Below, one piece after another: positions 22,663 through 30,584 of a DNA stretch of 64,000 nt. The notes beneath the pieces are model-generated. The model was not told the DNA's origin, ran no database searches, and was given only the letters and a program-made list of their open reading frames with translations. The DNA is taken from NCBI RefSeq assembly GCF_001544075.1, contig NZ_BCNT01000003.1, positions 186,001-250,000 on the forward strand, in the 5' to 3' direction. Numbering within the stretch: the first letter of the stretch is position 1; each line of letters starts with the position of its first letter. Origin of the DNA: Comamonas terrae (lineage in GTDB: Bacteria > Pseudomonadota > Gammaproteobacteria > Burkholderiales > Burkholderiaceae_C). The position numbers and the translations under genes are program-made.

Positions 22663-22678
22663 TTTACATTGATGTAAA
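22663..22678. promoter_or_regulatory. Perfect inverted repeat upstream of the REC-GGDEF gene
   Basis: TTTACAT-TG-ATGTAAA is a perfect palindrome. The overlapping TTGAT-gtaa-ATGAA (22669-22682) is one base from the FNR/ANR consensus TTGAT-N4-ATCAA. It lies about 100 bases before the start codon and is a plausible operator. The regulator is unproven. Confidence 0.45.
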
Positions 22679-22779
22679 TGAAAGGCGGTTAAAGTAACAA
22701 AAAACTACACTCCCGGTATTCATTCCGGCCCGCCGCCCTGTTCCATGTGATCCCGCCGGATCAGCAGACCCGTACGCAC

Positions 22780-23838
22780 ATGTCCGTCATTCCGCCCCCG
22801 AGTTCCGAACGCTCAGCCATTGAATCGGACGCTGCGCGTTTCACGCCGCAGGATGCCAGCGCGCCGTTTTCCGTTCTCGTGGTGGAAGATCAGCCCTCCA
22901 TGCGCACGGCCCTGGTCAGGGAGCTGCACCAGGCGGGTGTGAGCGAGGTGCTGGAAGCAGAGAACGGCCGTGCAGCCCTGGCGCTGTTTCGCAGCCGCCG
23001 CCCGGACCTGGTGCTGCTGGACATCCGTCTACCCGGCGAGGATGGCTACTGGGTGGCGCGCCAGCTGCGCGAGACCGAGCGCGGCGAGTGGACGCCCATC
23101 ATCTTCCTGTCGGGACTGGACAATGACCTGGATGTCTGGCGCGGCATCGAGGCCGGCGGCGACGACTATCTGGTCAAGCCCGTCAAGCCCATCGTTCTGG
23201 TGGCCAAGCTGCGCGCCATGCGGCGCCTGCTGGACATGCGCCGCCGCCTCGTGACCCTGTCGGCCGAACTGCATCTGGCCAACCAGAAGCTCAACGAGAT
23301 GGTGGAGCTGGACTCGCTCACCAACCTGGTCAACCGCCGCGGCATGGACCGCATGCTGCATGCGGAGATCGCCGCAGCCCGCCGCGAGGGCAAGCCGCTG
23401 ACGCTGATGCTCTGCGACCTGGACCATTTCAAGCAGTTCAACGATACCTACGGCCATGTGCAGGGCGACGAATGCCTCAAGCACGTGGGACGGCTGCTGC
23501 GCGAGGTCTGCGTGCGCCCGCGCGACGTGGCGGCCCGCTACGGCGGCGAGGAATTCGCACTGATCCTGCCCAACACGCCGCGCTCCGGCGCGATGACGTT
23601 TGCCCGCGCGCTGGGCCAGATGCTCAAGAGCCTCAAGGTGCGGCCGCCCAATGCGCCCGGCGAGCTGCAGCTGACGCTCTCTGGCGGCATCACCACCTGC
23701 ATTCCCGACGAGCACACCAGCGCGGAAACCATGCTGATGCGCGCCGACGAAGCCCTGTACGCAGCCAAGTCCCAGGGACGCAACCGCTTCTTCAGCTTCG
23801 AGATGCAGATGGACACCATCGAGCAAAGGCAGCTCTAG
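22780..23838 (+). CDS. Response regulator diguanylate cyclase (REC-GGDEF)
   Basis: A PleD/WspR-type protein of 352 residues. It has a receiver domain (about 30-150; phosphoacceptor D81 in LLDIRLPGEDG, conserved Lys in YLVKPVKP), a short helical linker, and a GGDEF domain (about 180-340). The active-site motif is GGEEF at 255-259, and the inhibitory RxxD site is intact at 246-249 (RPRD). It is therefore expected to make c-di-GMP from GTP when phosphorylated and to be feedback inhibited. No partner kinase is adjacent. ATG 22780 is chosen; GTG 22747 is an in-frame alternative. An FNR-like palindrome lies upstream. Confidence 0.94.
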   Translation: MSVIPPPSSERSAIESDAARFTPQDASAPFSVLVVEDQPSMRTALVRELHQAGVSEVLEAENGRAALALFRSRRPDLVLLDIRLPGEDGYWVARQLRETERGEWTPIIFLSGLDNDLDVWRGIEAGGDDYLVKPVKPIVLVAKLRAMRRLLDMRRRLVTLSAELHLANQKLNEMVELDSLTNLVNRRGMDRMLHAEIAAARREGKPLTLMLCDLDHFKQFNDTYGHVQGDECLKHVGRLLREVCVRPRDVAARYGGEEFALILPNTPRSGAMTFARALGQMLKSLKVRPPNAPGELQLTLSGGITTCIPDEHTSAETMLMRADEALYAAKSQGRNRFFSFEMQMDTIEQRQL

Positions 23839-23965
23839 GGCTCTTCCTGCCCGCCCGGCGCACTGCGCGCCCGCCGACGCCGGCAGCGGCGATTAGGCGC
23901 TAGGATCAAGGCTCCGACCGGCCGCTGCTGCGGCCGGCGTTCTTGTTTCTCCCCATTGTTGGTTT

Positions 23966-24628
23966 ATGCGCCGTCTTCAAATGCACCTGCCGGAATGGAT
24001 GCAGGAATGGCTGGAAGTCCTGGTCCCGGGCATCCAGATTTTTCTCATCATCGTTGCCGCCTGGCTGCTCAACCGCCTTTGCAAGCGCATCGTCTCCCGC
24101 GTCGGCCAGCACTATGCGCTGCCGCATGAGCTGCTGCTGCCGATGCGCGGCGTACTGCGCTGGATCATCATTGCCGCCGCCGTGCTGCTGGTGCTGGAAC
24201 GCCTGGGCATGTCGGCCACGGTGCTGTGGACCGCCTTCACAGGCTTCGCCACCGTGGGTGCCGTCGCCTTCTTTGCCGCCTGGAGCGTGCTCTCCAACCT
24301 GTTCTGCGCCGTGCTGATCGTGACCGTCGGACCGTTCCGGCTCGGCGACCACATCGAGCTGCTCGATTCGGCCGACAAGCCCGGCGCCAAGGGCAAGGTG
24401 ATCGACCTCAACATGCTCTACACCACGCTGCAGGACGACAGCGCCCCCGAGGGCGTGCCCAATGTGGTGCAGATTCCCAATTCGCTGATCTTCCAGCGCG
24501 TGCTGCGGCGCTGGAAAGGCGGCATGCCCATGGCGACGGAAGCCGCGCCTGCCAGCAGCGGCGAGGAAGCCAGCGCCATTGCCCTGGCAACGCCCGCAGC
24601 CCGGAGTGCGGACCAAGCCGGTGCCTGA
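23966..24628 (+). CDS. Small MscS-type mechanosensitive channel
   Basis: This 220-residue protein has three hydrophobic segments. The pore helix is Ala/Gly-rich (FTGFATVGAVAFFAAWSVLSNLFC, about 90-115). A beta domain follows with the family motif PFRLGDHIEL and then VVQIPNSLIF. The C-terminal alpha/beta domain of full-length MscS is largely missing, and the protein ends in a short Ala-rich tail. It is likely a minimal osmotic release channel in the inner membrane. Start 23966 (MRRLQMHLPEW) is used; ATG 23981 is also possible. Confidence 0.88.
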   Translation: MRRLQMHLPEWMQEWLEVLVPGIQIFLIIVAAWLLNRLCKRIVSRVGQHYALPHELLLPMRGVLRWIIIAAAVLLVLERLGMSATVLWTAFTGFATVGAVAFFAAWSVLSNLFCAVLIVTVGPFRLGDHIELLDSADKPGAKGKVIDLNMLYTTLQDDSAPEGVPNVVQIPNSLIFQRVLRRWKGGMPMATEAAPASSGEEASAIALATPAARSADQAGA

Positions 24629-24650
24629 CTGCGCACGAACGCAAAAAGAA

Positions 24651-24675
24651 AAAGGGCTCCTTCCGGGAGCCCTTT
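24651..24675. terminator. Bidirectional terminator between mscS-like gene and purT
   Basis: AAAGGGCTCC and GGGAGCCCTTT form a stem around a short TTCC loop, with an A-rich stretch on the left that becomes a U-rich tail for the minus-strand purT transcript. Confidence 0.8.
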
Positions 24676-24694
24676 CGCATGGATGGCGCTGCCG

Positions 24695-25912
24695 TCAGGG
24701 CAGGCGTGGCGCCACCTTGCCGGCGGCCAGCTTGGCGTTGGCGCGGGCCGTCTCCACGTCGGCCGCGCGGGCCAGCGCCACGCCCATGCGGCGCTTGACG
24801 AAGCTCTCGGGCTTGCCGAACAGGCGCAGGTCGGTACCGGGGATGGCCAGGGCTTCATCCACGCCATCGAACACCAGGCCCGTGGCATCCTGGCCGCCAT
24901 AGATCACGGCGCTGGCACCGGGATTGCGCAGGCTGGCATCCACGGGCAGGCCCAGGATGGCGCGCGCATGCAGCTCGAACTCGCTCTGCCACTGGGTGGC
25001 CAACGTCACCAGACCCGTGTCGTGCGGGCGCGGCGAAACTTCGCTGAACCAGACCTGATCGCCCTTGACGAACAGCTCCACGCCGAACAGGCCCAGGCCG
25101 CCCAGGTCGTCGGTCACGGCCTTGGCGATCTGGCGGGACTTTTCAAGCGCCGCCGCCTGCATGGGCTGAGGCTGCCAGCTTTCCACATAGTCGCCGGCCT
25201 GCTGGATATGGCCGATGGGGTCGCAGAAATGTGTCCGGACCTGGCCGTCGGCGCCCCTGGCACGCACGGTCAGCTGGGTGATTTCGTAGTCGAAGGCTAT
25301 GAAGCCTTCGACGATGACGCGGCCCTTGGCCACGCGGCCGCCGGCCATGGCGTAGTCCCAGGCCTTGGCCACATCGGCCGGGCTGTCGATCTTGCTCTGG
25401 CCCTTGCCCGAGCTGCTCATCACGGGCTTGACCACGCAGGGATAGCCGATGGCCGGCCGGCCGTCCGTGCCGTCGATGGCGGCCTGCAGCTCGGCCAGCG
25501 AGTCGCAGAAGCGGTAGGGGCTGGTCGGCAGGCCCAGGGTCTCGGCGGCCAGGCGGCGGATGCCTTCGCGGTCCATGGTCAGGCGCGTGGCGCGGGCCGT
25601 GGGCACCACGGTGACCACGCCCGCGGCCTCCAGCTCTTCCAGCATGGGCGTGGCAATGGCCTCGATCTCGGGCACGACCAGATCCGGCTTGACCTCTTCG
25701 ATGAGCGCCTTGAGCTGGGCCGGATCGCTCATGGTGATGGTGCGCGCATGGTGGGCCACCTGGTGGCCGGGCGCGTTTTCGTAGCGGTCCACGGCAATGG
25801 TTTCGACGCCGAGGCGCTGCAGCGCGATCAGCACTTCCTTGCCCAGTTCGCCGCTGCCCAGCAGCATGACTTTGGTGGCATGGGGGGAGAGAGGGGTTCC
25901 TAGAGTGGTCAT
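24695..25912 (-). CDS. purT: Formate-dependent GAR transformylase
   Basis: PurT (405 aa) uses ATP and formate to formylate glycinamide ribonucleotide in purine synthesis, an alternative to the folate-dependent PurN. The ATP-grasp fold is visible: [14 protein letters not shown] at the N-terminus, then [16 protein letters not shown] (about 148-163), and [15 protein letters not shown] near the metal site. ATG 25912 gives the conserved [16 protein letters not shown] start. It is the last gene of a minus-strand run and is followed by a terminator. Confidence 0.97.
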   Translation of the reverse strand: MTTLGTPLSPHATKVMLLGSGELGKEVLIALQRLGVETIAVDRYENAPGHQVAHHARTITMSDPAQLKALIEEVKPDLVVPEIEAIATPMLEELEAAGVVTVVPTARATRLTMDREGIRRLAAETLGLPTSPYRFCDSLAELQAAIDGTDGRPAIGYPCVVKPVMSSSGKGQSKIDSPADVAKAWDYAMAGGRVAKGRVIVEGFIAFDYEITQLTVRARGADGQVRTHFCDPIGHIQQAGDYVESWQPQPMQAAALEKSRQIAKAVTDDLGGLGLFGVELFVKGDQVWFSEVSPRPHDTGLVTLATQWQSEFELHARAILGLPVDASLRNPGASAVIYGGQDATGLVFDGVDEALAIPGTDLRLFGKPESFVKRRMGVALARAADVETARANAKLAAGKVAPRLP

Positions 25913-25948
25913 GGAGCGGTCCGGCAAAGAATGAAAGAAATGTATGGC

Positions 25949-26380
25949 TCAGCGTGCGTCTGCCGCCGCGGGCAGCAGCGAATAGTGCTGGATGCGGCAG
26001 GGCCCGCGGTCCTTGCATTCGCCGTCCAGATAGCGGTAGCGCACCTTCACGGTCTGGCCCGGCTTCGGCCATTGGCGTCGCGGCACTTCGGCCTGGTAAT
26101 CGGGCGTCTCGGGCCTGAAGCTCAGGGCTGCGCCGGGCTGCGGGCATTCCGCATCGCCCCGGGCCTGGGTGCTGACCACGCGGGTCTGCAGCTGCCTGCT
26201 GGAAGTCTGCTTGTCGCGCACCTTCACGCCCAGCTCGCAGATCTGCCACTGCCCGGCCATGGCCGGTGCGCTGGCGAAAGCCAGCAGCAGCAAGGACAGG
26301 GCTCCCAGAATCGGGCCGGCAATGCGCCGGCCGAGCGGCGTGCAAAACGGCTTGCGGTGTGGTTTGTGGTCTTCAGTCAT
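25949..26380 (-). CDS. Hypothetical exported protein
   Basis: I do not recognise a family for this 143-residue protein. A positively charged N-terminus precedes a signal peptide (GPILGALSLLLLAFASAPAMAG, about residues 19-40). The mature part of about 100 residues has several cysteines (WQICELGVKV, GDAECPQPG, GECKDRGPC), suggesting a periplasmic, disulfide-bonded domain. The ATG overlaps the end of the tenA-like gene by eight bases, so translation is probably coupled. Confidence 0.75.
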   Translation of the reverse strand: MTEDHKPHRKPFCTPLGRRIAGPILGALSLLLLAFASAPAMAGQWQICELGVKVRDKQTSSRQLQTRVVSTQARGDAECPQPGAALSFRPETPDYQAEVPRRQWPKPGQTVKVRYRYLDGECKDRGPCRIQHYSLLPAAADAR

Positions 26381-27041
26381 AGATGTGGTCGAAGAACTGG
26401 CGCTCCAGCGCCACGGCCTGGCGGAAATACGCGGCGGCCTCGGCGCGCCGGACATCCGTGAGCTGCGGGCCCACGCGGTCCAGCTCGCGGCGCAGCCAGC
26501 CCACGAAGCCGCGGAAAAAATCGTTGGCATGCAGTCCTATCCATTCGGCATGCTCGAAGCGCGCGGGCAGCGGCACATGCTTTTTGCCGTCCTGGTCGGC
26601 CCAGTCCAGGTACAGGCCTTCGGCCACGGCCAGCACGGCAATGCAGTTGGCATAGCTCAGGCTTTGCGCAGCATCGTGCATGAGCTGCCGCAAGGCCTGT
26701 GTCGGCTGCGTGAGCGCGGGCGCCAGGCGCTGCGGCGGCGGCACGCCCAGGGCATCGAAGCTGCGCAAGAAATAGGTGTTCTCGTCGCTGGTGATCATGG
26801 CCGCGAACTGCGCCAGCCGCACACGCGGCGCGAATTCGTCGGCGCTCGCAATGGCCGCTCCCAGCAGGGCCACGAAGCGGTCGATGAACTGGTAGTCCTG
26901 CACCAGGTAGCGGCGCAGCACGGCGTCATCCAGCGTGCCGTCGAAGATCTCGTGCACGAAGCGATGGTCCACGCAGGCCTGCCAGTCCTCGCTGCAGGAC
27001 CGGCGCAGCTGTTGTGCAAACCCCTCGGCCAAAACATTCAT
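26373..27041 (-). CDS. TenA-family protein (thiaminase II-like, TenA_E type)
   Basis: This 222-residue all-helical protein belongs to the TenA/PQQC fold, which hydrolyses aminopyrimidine thiamine breakdown products for salvage. Conserved parts are RYLVQDYQFIDRF, the Tyr/Glu segment LAVAEGLYLDWA and the terminal LERQFFDHIYD with its catalytic Glu. The position that holds the active-site cysteine in TenA_C enzymes is replaced (AVAEGLY), as in the TenA_E subgroup. The start ATG 27041 has a good GGAAGG site; ATG 27071 in frame is less likely. There are no other thiamine genes nearby. Confidence 0.85.
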   Translation of the reverse strand: MNVLAEGFAQQLRRSCSEDWQACVDHRFVHEIFDGTLDDAVLRRYLVQDYQFIDRFVALLGAAIASADEFAPRVRLAQFAAMITSDENTYFLRSFDALGVPPPQRLAPALTQPTQALRQLMHDAAQSLSYANCIAVLAVAEGLYLDWADQDGKKHVPLPARFEHAEWIGLHANDFFRGFVGWLRRELDRVGPQLTDVRRAEAAAYFRQAVALERQFFDHIYD

Positions 27042-27065
27042 TCCGCTGCCTTCCAATACTCTTGA

Positions 27066-27104
27066 ATCCATAGCTGCCAGTGCTTGCCCATACTGCACTA
27101 CAGC
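27066..27104. repeat. AGCTGC palindromic element upstream of the tenA-like gene
   Basis: ATAGCTGCCAGTGCTTGCCC followed by atactGCACTACAGC forms an imperfect palindrome (AGTGC/GCACT core, AGCTG-like ends). It belongs to the same dispersed family as the lysS terminator. Confidence 0.5.
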
Positions 27105-27114
27105 CCGAATACCT

Positions 27115-27591
27115 TCAATGCGTGAGGCCGCCCGCCTTGGCGCCGCGCTGCGGAATCTCCTCGCGCGCAAAGTCGATGTCCGGCGTCCACACCGCATCGT
27201 CCCAGTTCCAGGGGCTGCTGGCCTGCTCCAGGCTCAGCACATGCACGCCGGACAGGTCCTTGATCCGTTCCTTGAGCCAGGCGATCTGGTCGTAGCGCAC
27301 GAAGACCAGACAGCTCACGCCCCAGTCGGGCGACACGATGCCATGGGCCTGCAACTGGGCCAGCAAGGGGCCGTACCAGCGCTCCACGCGCTCGTTGATG
27401 CGGTTGACCAGGGCCAGCGGATAGCCCGAGGCGGACACCTCCACCACGCAGACCTCGCGCCGCGCGGGGCGCAGCGCCACGAAGGCCGGGCATTGCCAGC
27501 CGTCGGCCACCTCGTACTTGGGCGCCACAAAGGTTTCGCCGTTGGCCGTGAGCAGCTGCATCACGGCTTCTTCATGCCGGTCCATGTCCAT
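27115..27591 (-). CDS. Hypothetical protein (mixed alpha/beta, cytoplasmic)
   Basis: This 158-residue soluble protein is one whose family I cannot name. Distinct segments are APKYEVADGWQCPAFVALRP, VCVVEVSASGYPLALVNRI and SCLVFVRYDQIAWLKERI, alternating beta and alpha. There is no signal peptide or membrane helix. A strong GAAGGAGG site precedes two possible starts; ATG 27585 has better spacing than 27591. It begins eight bases after the phosphofructokinase stop, so the two are almost surely co-transcribed. Confidence 0.75.
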   Translation of the reverse strand: MDMDRHEEAVMQLLTANGETFVAPKYEVADGWQCPAFVALRPARREVCVVEVSASGYPLALVNRINERVERWYGPLLAQLQAHGIVSPDWGVSCLVFVRYDQIAWLKERIKDLSGVHVLSLEQASSPWNWDDAVWTPDIDFAREEIPQRGAKAGGLTH

Positions 27592-27598
27592 TCCTCCT

Positions 27599-28663
27599 TC
27601 AGCCGGGCAGCCGATCGCCCAGGCAGATGCCGATGTCGCGCGCCATGGTGATGAGGTCGCTGGTAAGCGGCACGGTGCGCTGGGTGTTGGCCACATCGGC
27701 AATCGCCACGCTGCCGATCCTGCCGTCCTGCAGCGTCACCATATGGCCGAAGCGCCCTTCCATCACCAGCTGCGCCGCATGGTGGCCGAAGCGCGTGGCC
27801 AGCACGCGGTCGAACGGCGTCGGGTCGCCGCCGCGCTGCACATGGCCCAGCACCGTGGTGCGCACCTCGCTCTGGAGATGGGGCTGCAGCTGCGCGCGCA
27901 GCACATGGCCCACGCCGCCCAGGCGCACGGGATCGGGGCTGTGCTCTATGCGCTCGCGCACCGTGAGGCTGGCGCCGCTTTCCTTGGCGCCCTCGCCTAT
28001 GCAGATGATGGTGTAGCGCTGGCGCTGTTCGCGCTGGCGGCAGGCCTCGATGACGGTCTGCAGGTCGTAGTCGATCTCGGGCAGCAAGATGATGTCGGCC
28101 GCGCCGGCAATGCCGGACTCCAGCGCCAGCCAGCCCGCGTGGCGGCCCATGGTCTCCACGATCATCACGCGGTGGTGGCTCATGGCCGTGCTTTCGATGC
28201 GGCGCAGGCTCTCGGTCACCGTGGCCACCGCGGTGTCGAAGCCGAAGCTGCGCTCGCAGCTGGCGATGTCGTTGTCTATGGTCTTGGGCACGCCCACGCA
28301 GTGCAGGCCGATGTTCCGCAGTCCGTGGGCCAGGCTCATGGTGCCGTCGCCGCCGATGACCACGGCCACATCCAGGCCCAGCGCCTGCACATTGCGCTGC
28401 ACCTGGGCCAGCGTGGCCTCGTCGCGCAGCGGATTGGCGCTGTTGCTGGTGCCCAGGATGGTGCCGCCGATGTGCAGAATGCCCGAGACTTCGTCCCAGT
28501 CCAGGGGCTTGACGCGCGGCTGCGCGTCCATCAGGCCTTCGAAGCCGTCGGCAATGCCCAGCACCTCGCACTGGCCATGGTTGATCAGGGACTTGGTGAC
28601 CGCACGGATCACCGCATTGAGACCGGGGCAGTCGCCGCCGCCGGTCAGCACACCAACGCGCAT
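27599..28663 (-). CDS. 6-phosphofructokinase (mixed-substrate PFK group)
   Basis: This 354-residue enzyme phosphorylates fructose 6-phosphate at C1. The N-terminal TGGGDCPGLNAVIR, the mixed-type GTSNSANP segment, IGGDGT (104-108) and PKTIDND (126-132, catalytic Asp residues) are clear. Gly107 after the Asp is ATP-type, whereas Lys127 (Gly in E. coli PfkA) is typical of PPi-type enzymes. The phosphoryl donor is therefore uncertain, as in the mixed-substrate group. ATG 28663 is preferred over TTG 28678. It follows the ABC gene closely. Confidence 0.93.
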   Translation of the reverse strand: MRVGVLTGGGDCPGLNAVIRAVTKSLINHGQCEVLGIADGFEGLMDAQPRVKPLDWDEVSGILHIGGTILGTSNSANPLRDEATLAQVQRNVQALGLDVAVVIGGDGTMSLAHGLRNIGLHCVGVPKTIDNDIASCERSFGFDTAVATVTESLRRIESTAMSHHRVMIVETMGRHAGWLALESGIAGAADIILLPEIDYDLQTVIEACRQREQRQRYTIICIGEGAKESGASLTVRERIEHSPDPVRLGGVGHVLRAQLQPHLQSEVRTTVLGHVQRGGDPTPFDRVLATRFGHHAAQLVMEGRFGHMVTLQDGRIGSVAIADVANTQRTVPLTSDLITMARDIGICLGDRLPG

Positions 28664-28696
28664 TCGGGAGTTCTCCAAAAACAGGGCCGGCCTCTA

Positions 28697-30508
28697 TCAT
28701 CCCATGCCGCGGGCCGCTCCGAGCGCAGGCACCCCAGAGGAAATGCCGGCCGCGCGGATTTTTCCGTTGTCGGCATCGAGCACCCAGCGCCTGTCATGAA
28801 AGCGCGCCACGCTGTCGCGGTGGGCCACCGAGACCAGGGCCCCGCCCCGCTCGCGCACCAGCTGCACCAGGCGCGCATAGACCTCGGCCTCGGCCGCGCT
28901 GTCCAGTGCGCTGCTGGCCTCGTCGGCAAACACCCAGGCCGGGCGCTTGAGCAACACGCGCGCAATCGCCAGGCGCTGGCGCTCGCCGCCCGAGAGCAGC
29001 GCATTCCAGGCCGCCTGCCGGTCCAGCTGCCCGGCCAGCCGCGGCAGCTGCGCCTGGATCAGCGCCTGCTCCAACGCCGCATCGGCATAGCGCGAGGCCG
29101 GCTCGGGATAGGCCAGCGCATCGCGCAGGCTGCCATCGGGAAAATAGGGGCGCTGCGGAATGAACATGGCATCCGCGGGCCGCTGCACGCGCCCCCTGGC
29201 AAACGGCCAAATGCCCGCGAACACGCGCAGCAGGGTCGATTTGCCGCTGCCCGAGGGGCCGCTGATCAGCAGCCTGTCGCCGGGCTGCACGTCGAGCTCG
29301 CTGGGCTGCAGAATGCGCTCGCCGCTGGGCAGATCCACTTCCAGCGCGCTGGCATGCAGCTGCGCCCCGGCCTGCATGCTGACGCCTGCAGGTGCGGACT
29401 CCCGCGCGCGCAGGCAGGCCTCGAAGCCGCCCAGGCGGTTGGTGGTGGCGCGCCATGCCGCGATGTCGGCATAGTTGTTGACGACCCAGCTCAGCGATTC
29501 CTGCACCTGGTTGAAGGCCGAGGCGATCTGCATGAGCTGGCCCAGCTGGATGGCGCCGCTGAAAAAGCGCGGCGCCGCGATGATGAAGGGAAACACCACG
29601 GCCGCCTGGCCGAAGAAGTTGGTGAACCAGGTCAGGTTCTTCTGCTTGCGGATGAGCTGCAGGTAGTTGGCCAGCGCGTCCGCAAAGCGCAGCGACAGCT
29701 GTTGGCCCTCCACGCGCTCGCCGCCATCGAGCGCAATGGCTTCGGAATGCTCGCGCACGCGGATCATGTGGTGGCGGAAATCGGCCTCCAGCTGCTGCTG
29801 GCGGTTGTTGAGCCAGACCTGCGGCTTGCCGATCCAGAAGGTGATGGCGCTGCCCGCCAAGCAGTACAGCACGGCCATCCAGACCATGAAGCCGGGAATG
29901 TGCAGATCGCCCCCGCCCAGCAGCTGCGGCAGGCCCACGTCCATGGCCGCGCTCAGGCCCCAGAGGATGCCGACAAAGCTGGCGAAGGTGACGCAGGCAT
30001 TGAGCAGCCCCATGGAGAGCGAAACCATGTAGGTGGTGAAGAGGTTGAGGTCTTCCTGGATACGCTGGTCGGGGTTGTCAGGCACGCCCGCGCCTTCCCC
30101 ATAGCGACCCAGCTCCAGCCGGTAGAAGGCCTGGTGCGCCAGCCAGCGCCCCAGCATGTGCCGGGTCAGCCAGCGCCGCCAGTCCAGCTGCAGCAGCTGG
30201 GTCAGATAGAAGCGGTAGACCGCGATGACGATATAGGCCAGTGCCAACCAGAGGAAATGCCATAGCTGCTGCCAGAACACATTGGCCTGCTTGTTCTGCA
30301 ACGCATCGTAGAACACGCGGTTCCACTCGTTGATCTGCACCAGCATGAACACGGCCGCGAGGTTCAGCGCCACGATGGCGGCCAGCAGGCCCCAGGCCCT
30401 GGCTTTCTTGTCGGAGACGAAGTAAGGCCGGCTCAGGGCCAGGGCCTGCCCGAGGACTTGGATGCGGCTGTGCCCGGGGGCAGCCGTCGCTGGCGCTGTG
30501 GTGGTCAT
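28697..30508 (-). CDS. ABC transporter, fused membrane and ATPase (YddA/SbmA-related)
   Basis: A 603-residue half-transporter. The membrane domain (about 30-330) belongs to the SbmA/BacA-like and peroxisomal-type permease family, with INEWNRVFYDALQNK and NPDQRIQEDL as recognisable segments. The ATPase domain has Walker A GPSGSGKST (about residue 413), the signature LSGGERQR and Walker B WVFADEASSALD. It presumably works as a homodimer in the inner membrane. Relatives move peptides, cobalamin or acyl-CoA; the substrate here is unknown. ATG 30508 is used. It heads the ABC-pfk-hypothetical run. Confidence 0.9.
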   Translation of the reverse strand: MTTTAPATAAPGHSRIQVLGQALALSRPYFVSDKKARAWGLLAAIVALNLAAVFMLVQINEWNRVFYDALQNKQANVFWQQLWHFLWLALAYIVIAVYRFYLTQLLQLDWRRWLTRHMLGRWLAHQAFYRLELGRYGEGAGVPDNPDQRIQEDLNLFTTYMVSLSMGLLNACVTFASFVGILWGLSAAMDVGLPQLLGGGDLHIPGFMVWMAVLYCLAGSAITFWIGKPQVWLNNRQQQLEADFRHHMIRVREHSEAIALDGGERVEGQQLSLRFADALANYLQLIRKQKNLTWFTNFFGQAAVVFPFIIAAPRFFSGAIQLGQLMQIASAFNQVQESLSWVVNNYADIAAWRATTNRLGGFEACLRARESAPAGVSMQAGAQLHASALEVDLPSGERILQPSELDVQPGDRLLISGPSGSGKSTLLRVFAGIWPFARGRVQRPADAMFIPQRPYFPDGSLRDALAYPEPASRYADAALEQALIQAQLPRLAGQLDRQAAWNALLSGGERQRLAIARVLLKRPAWVFADEASSALDSAAEAEVYARLVQLVRERGGALVSVAHRDSVARFHDRRWVLDADNGKIRAAGISSGVPALGAARGMG

Positions 30509-30584
30509 GCGGCCTCTTCTTCTGAAGTGTTTGCCGACCACTTTACGCCCGCCGACTGAGGCGAGGCTTAAGTCGCAGGCTTTG

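Noticed and set aside
23538-23819. Minus-strand frame opposite the GGDEF domain
   Set aside because: It is antisense to the catalytic core of a confident gene and has shadow-type composition.
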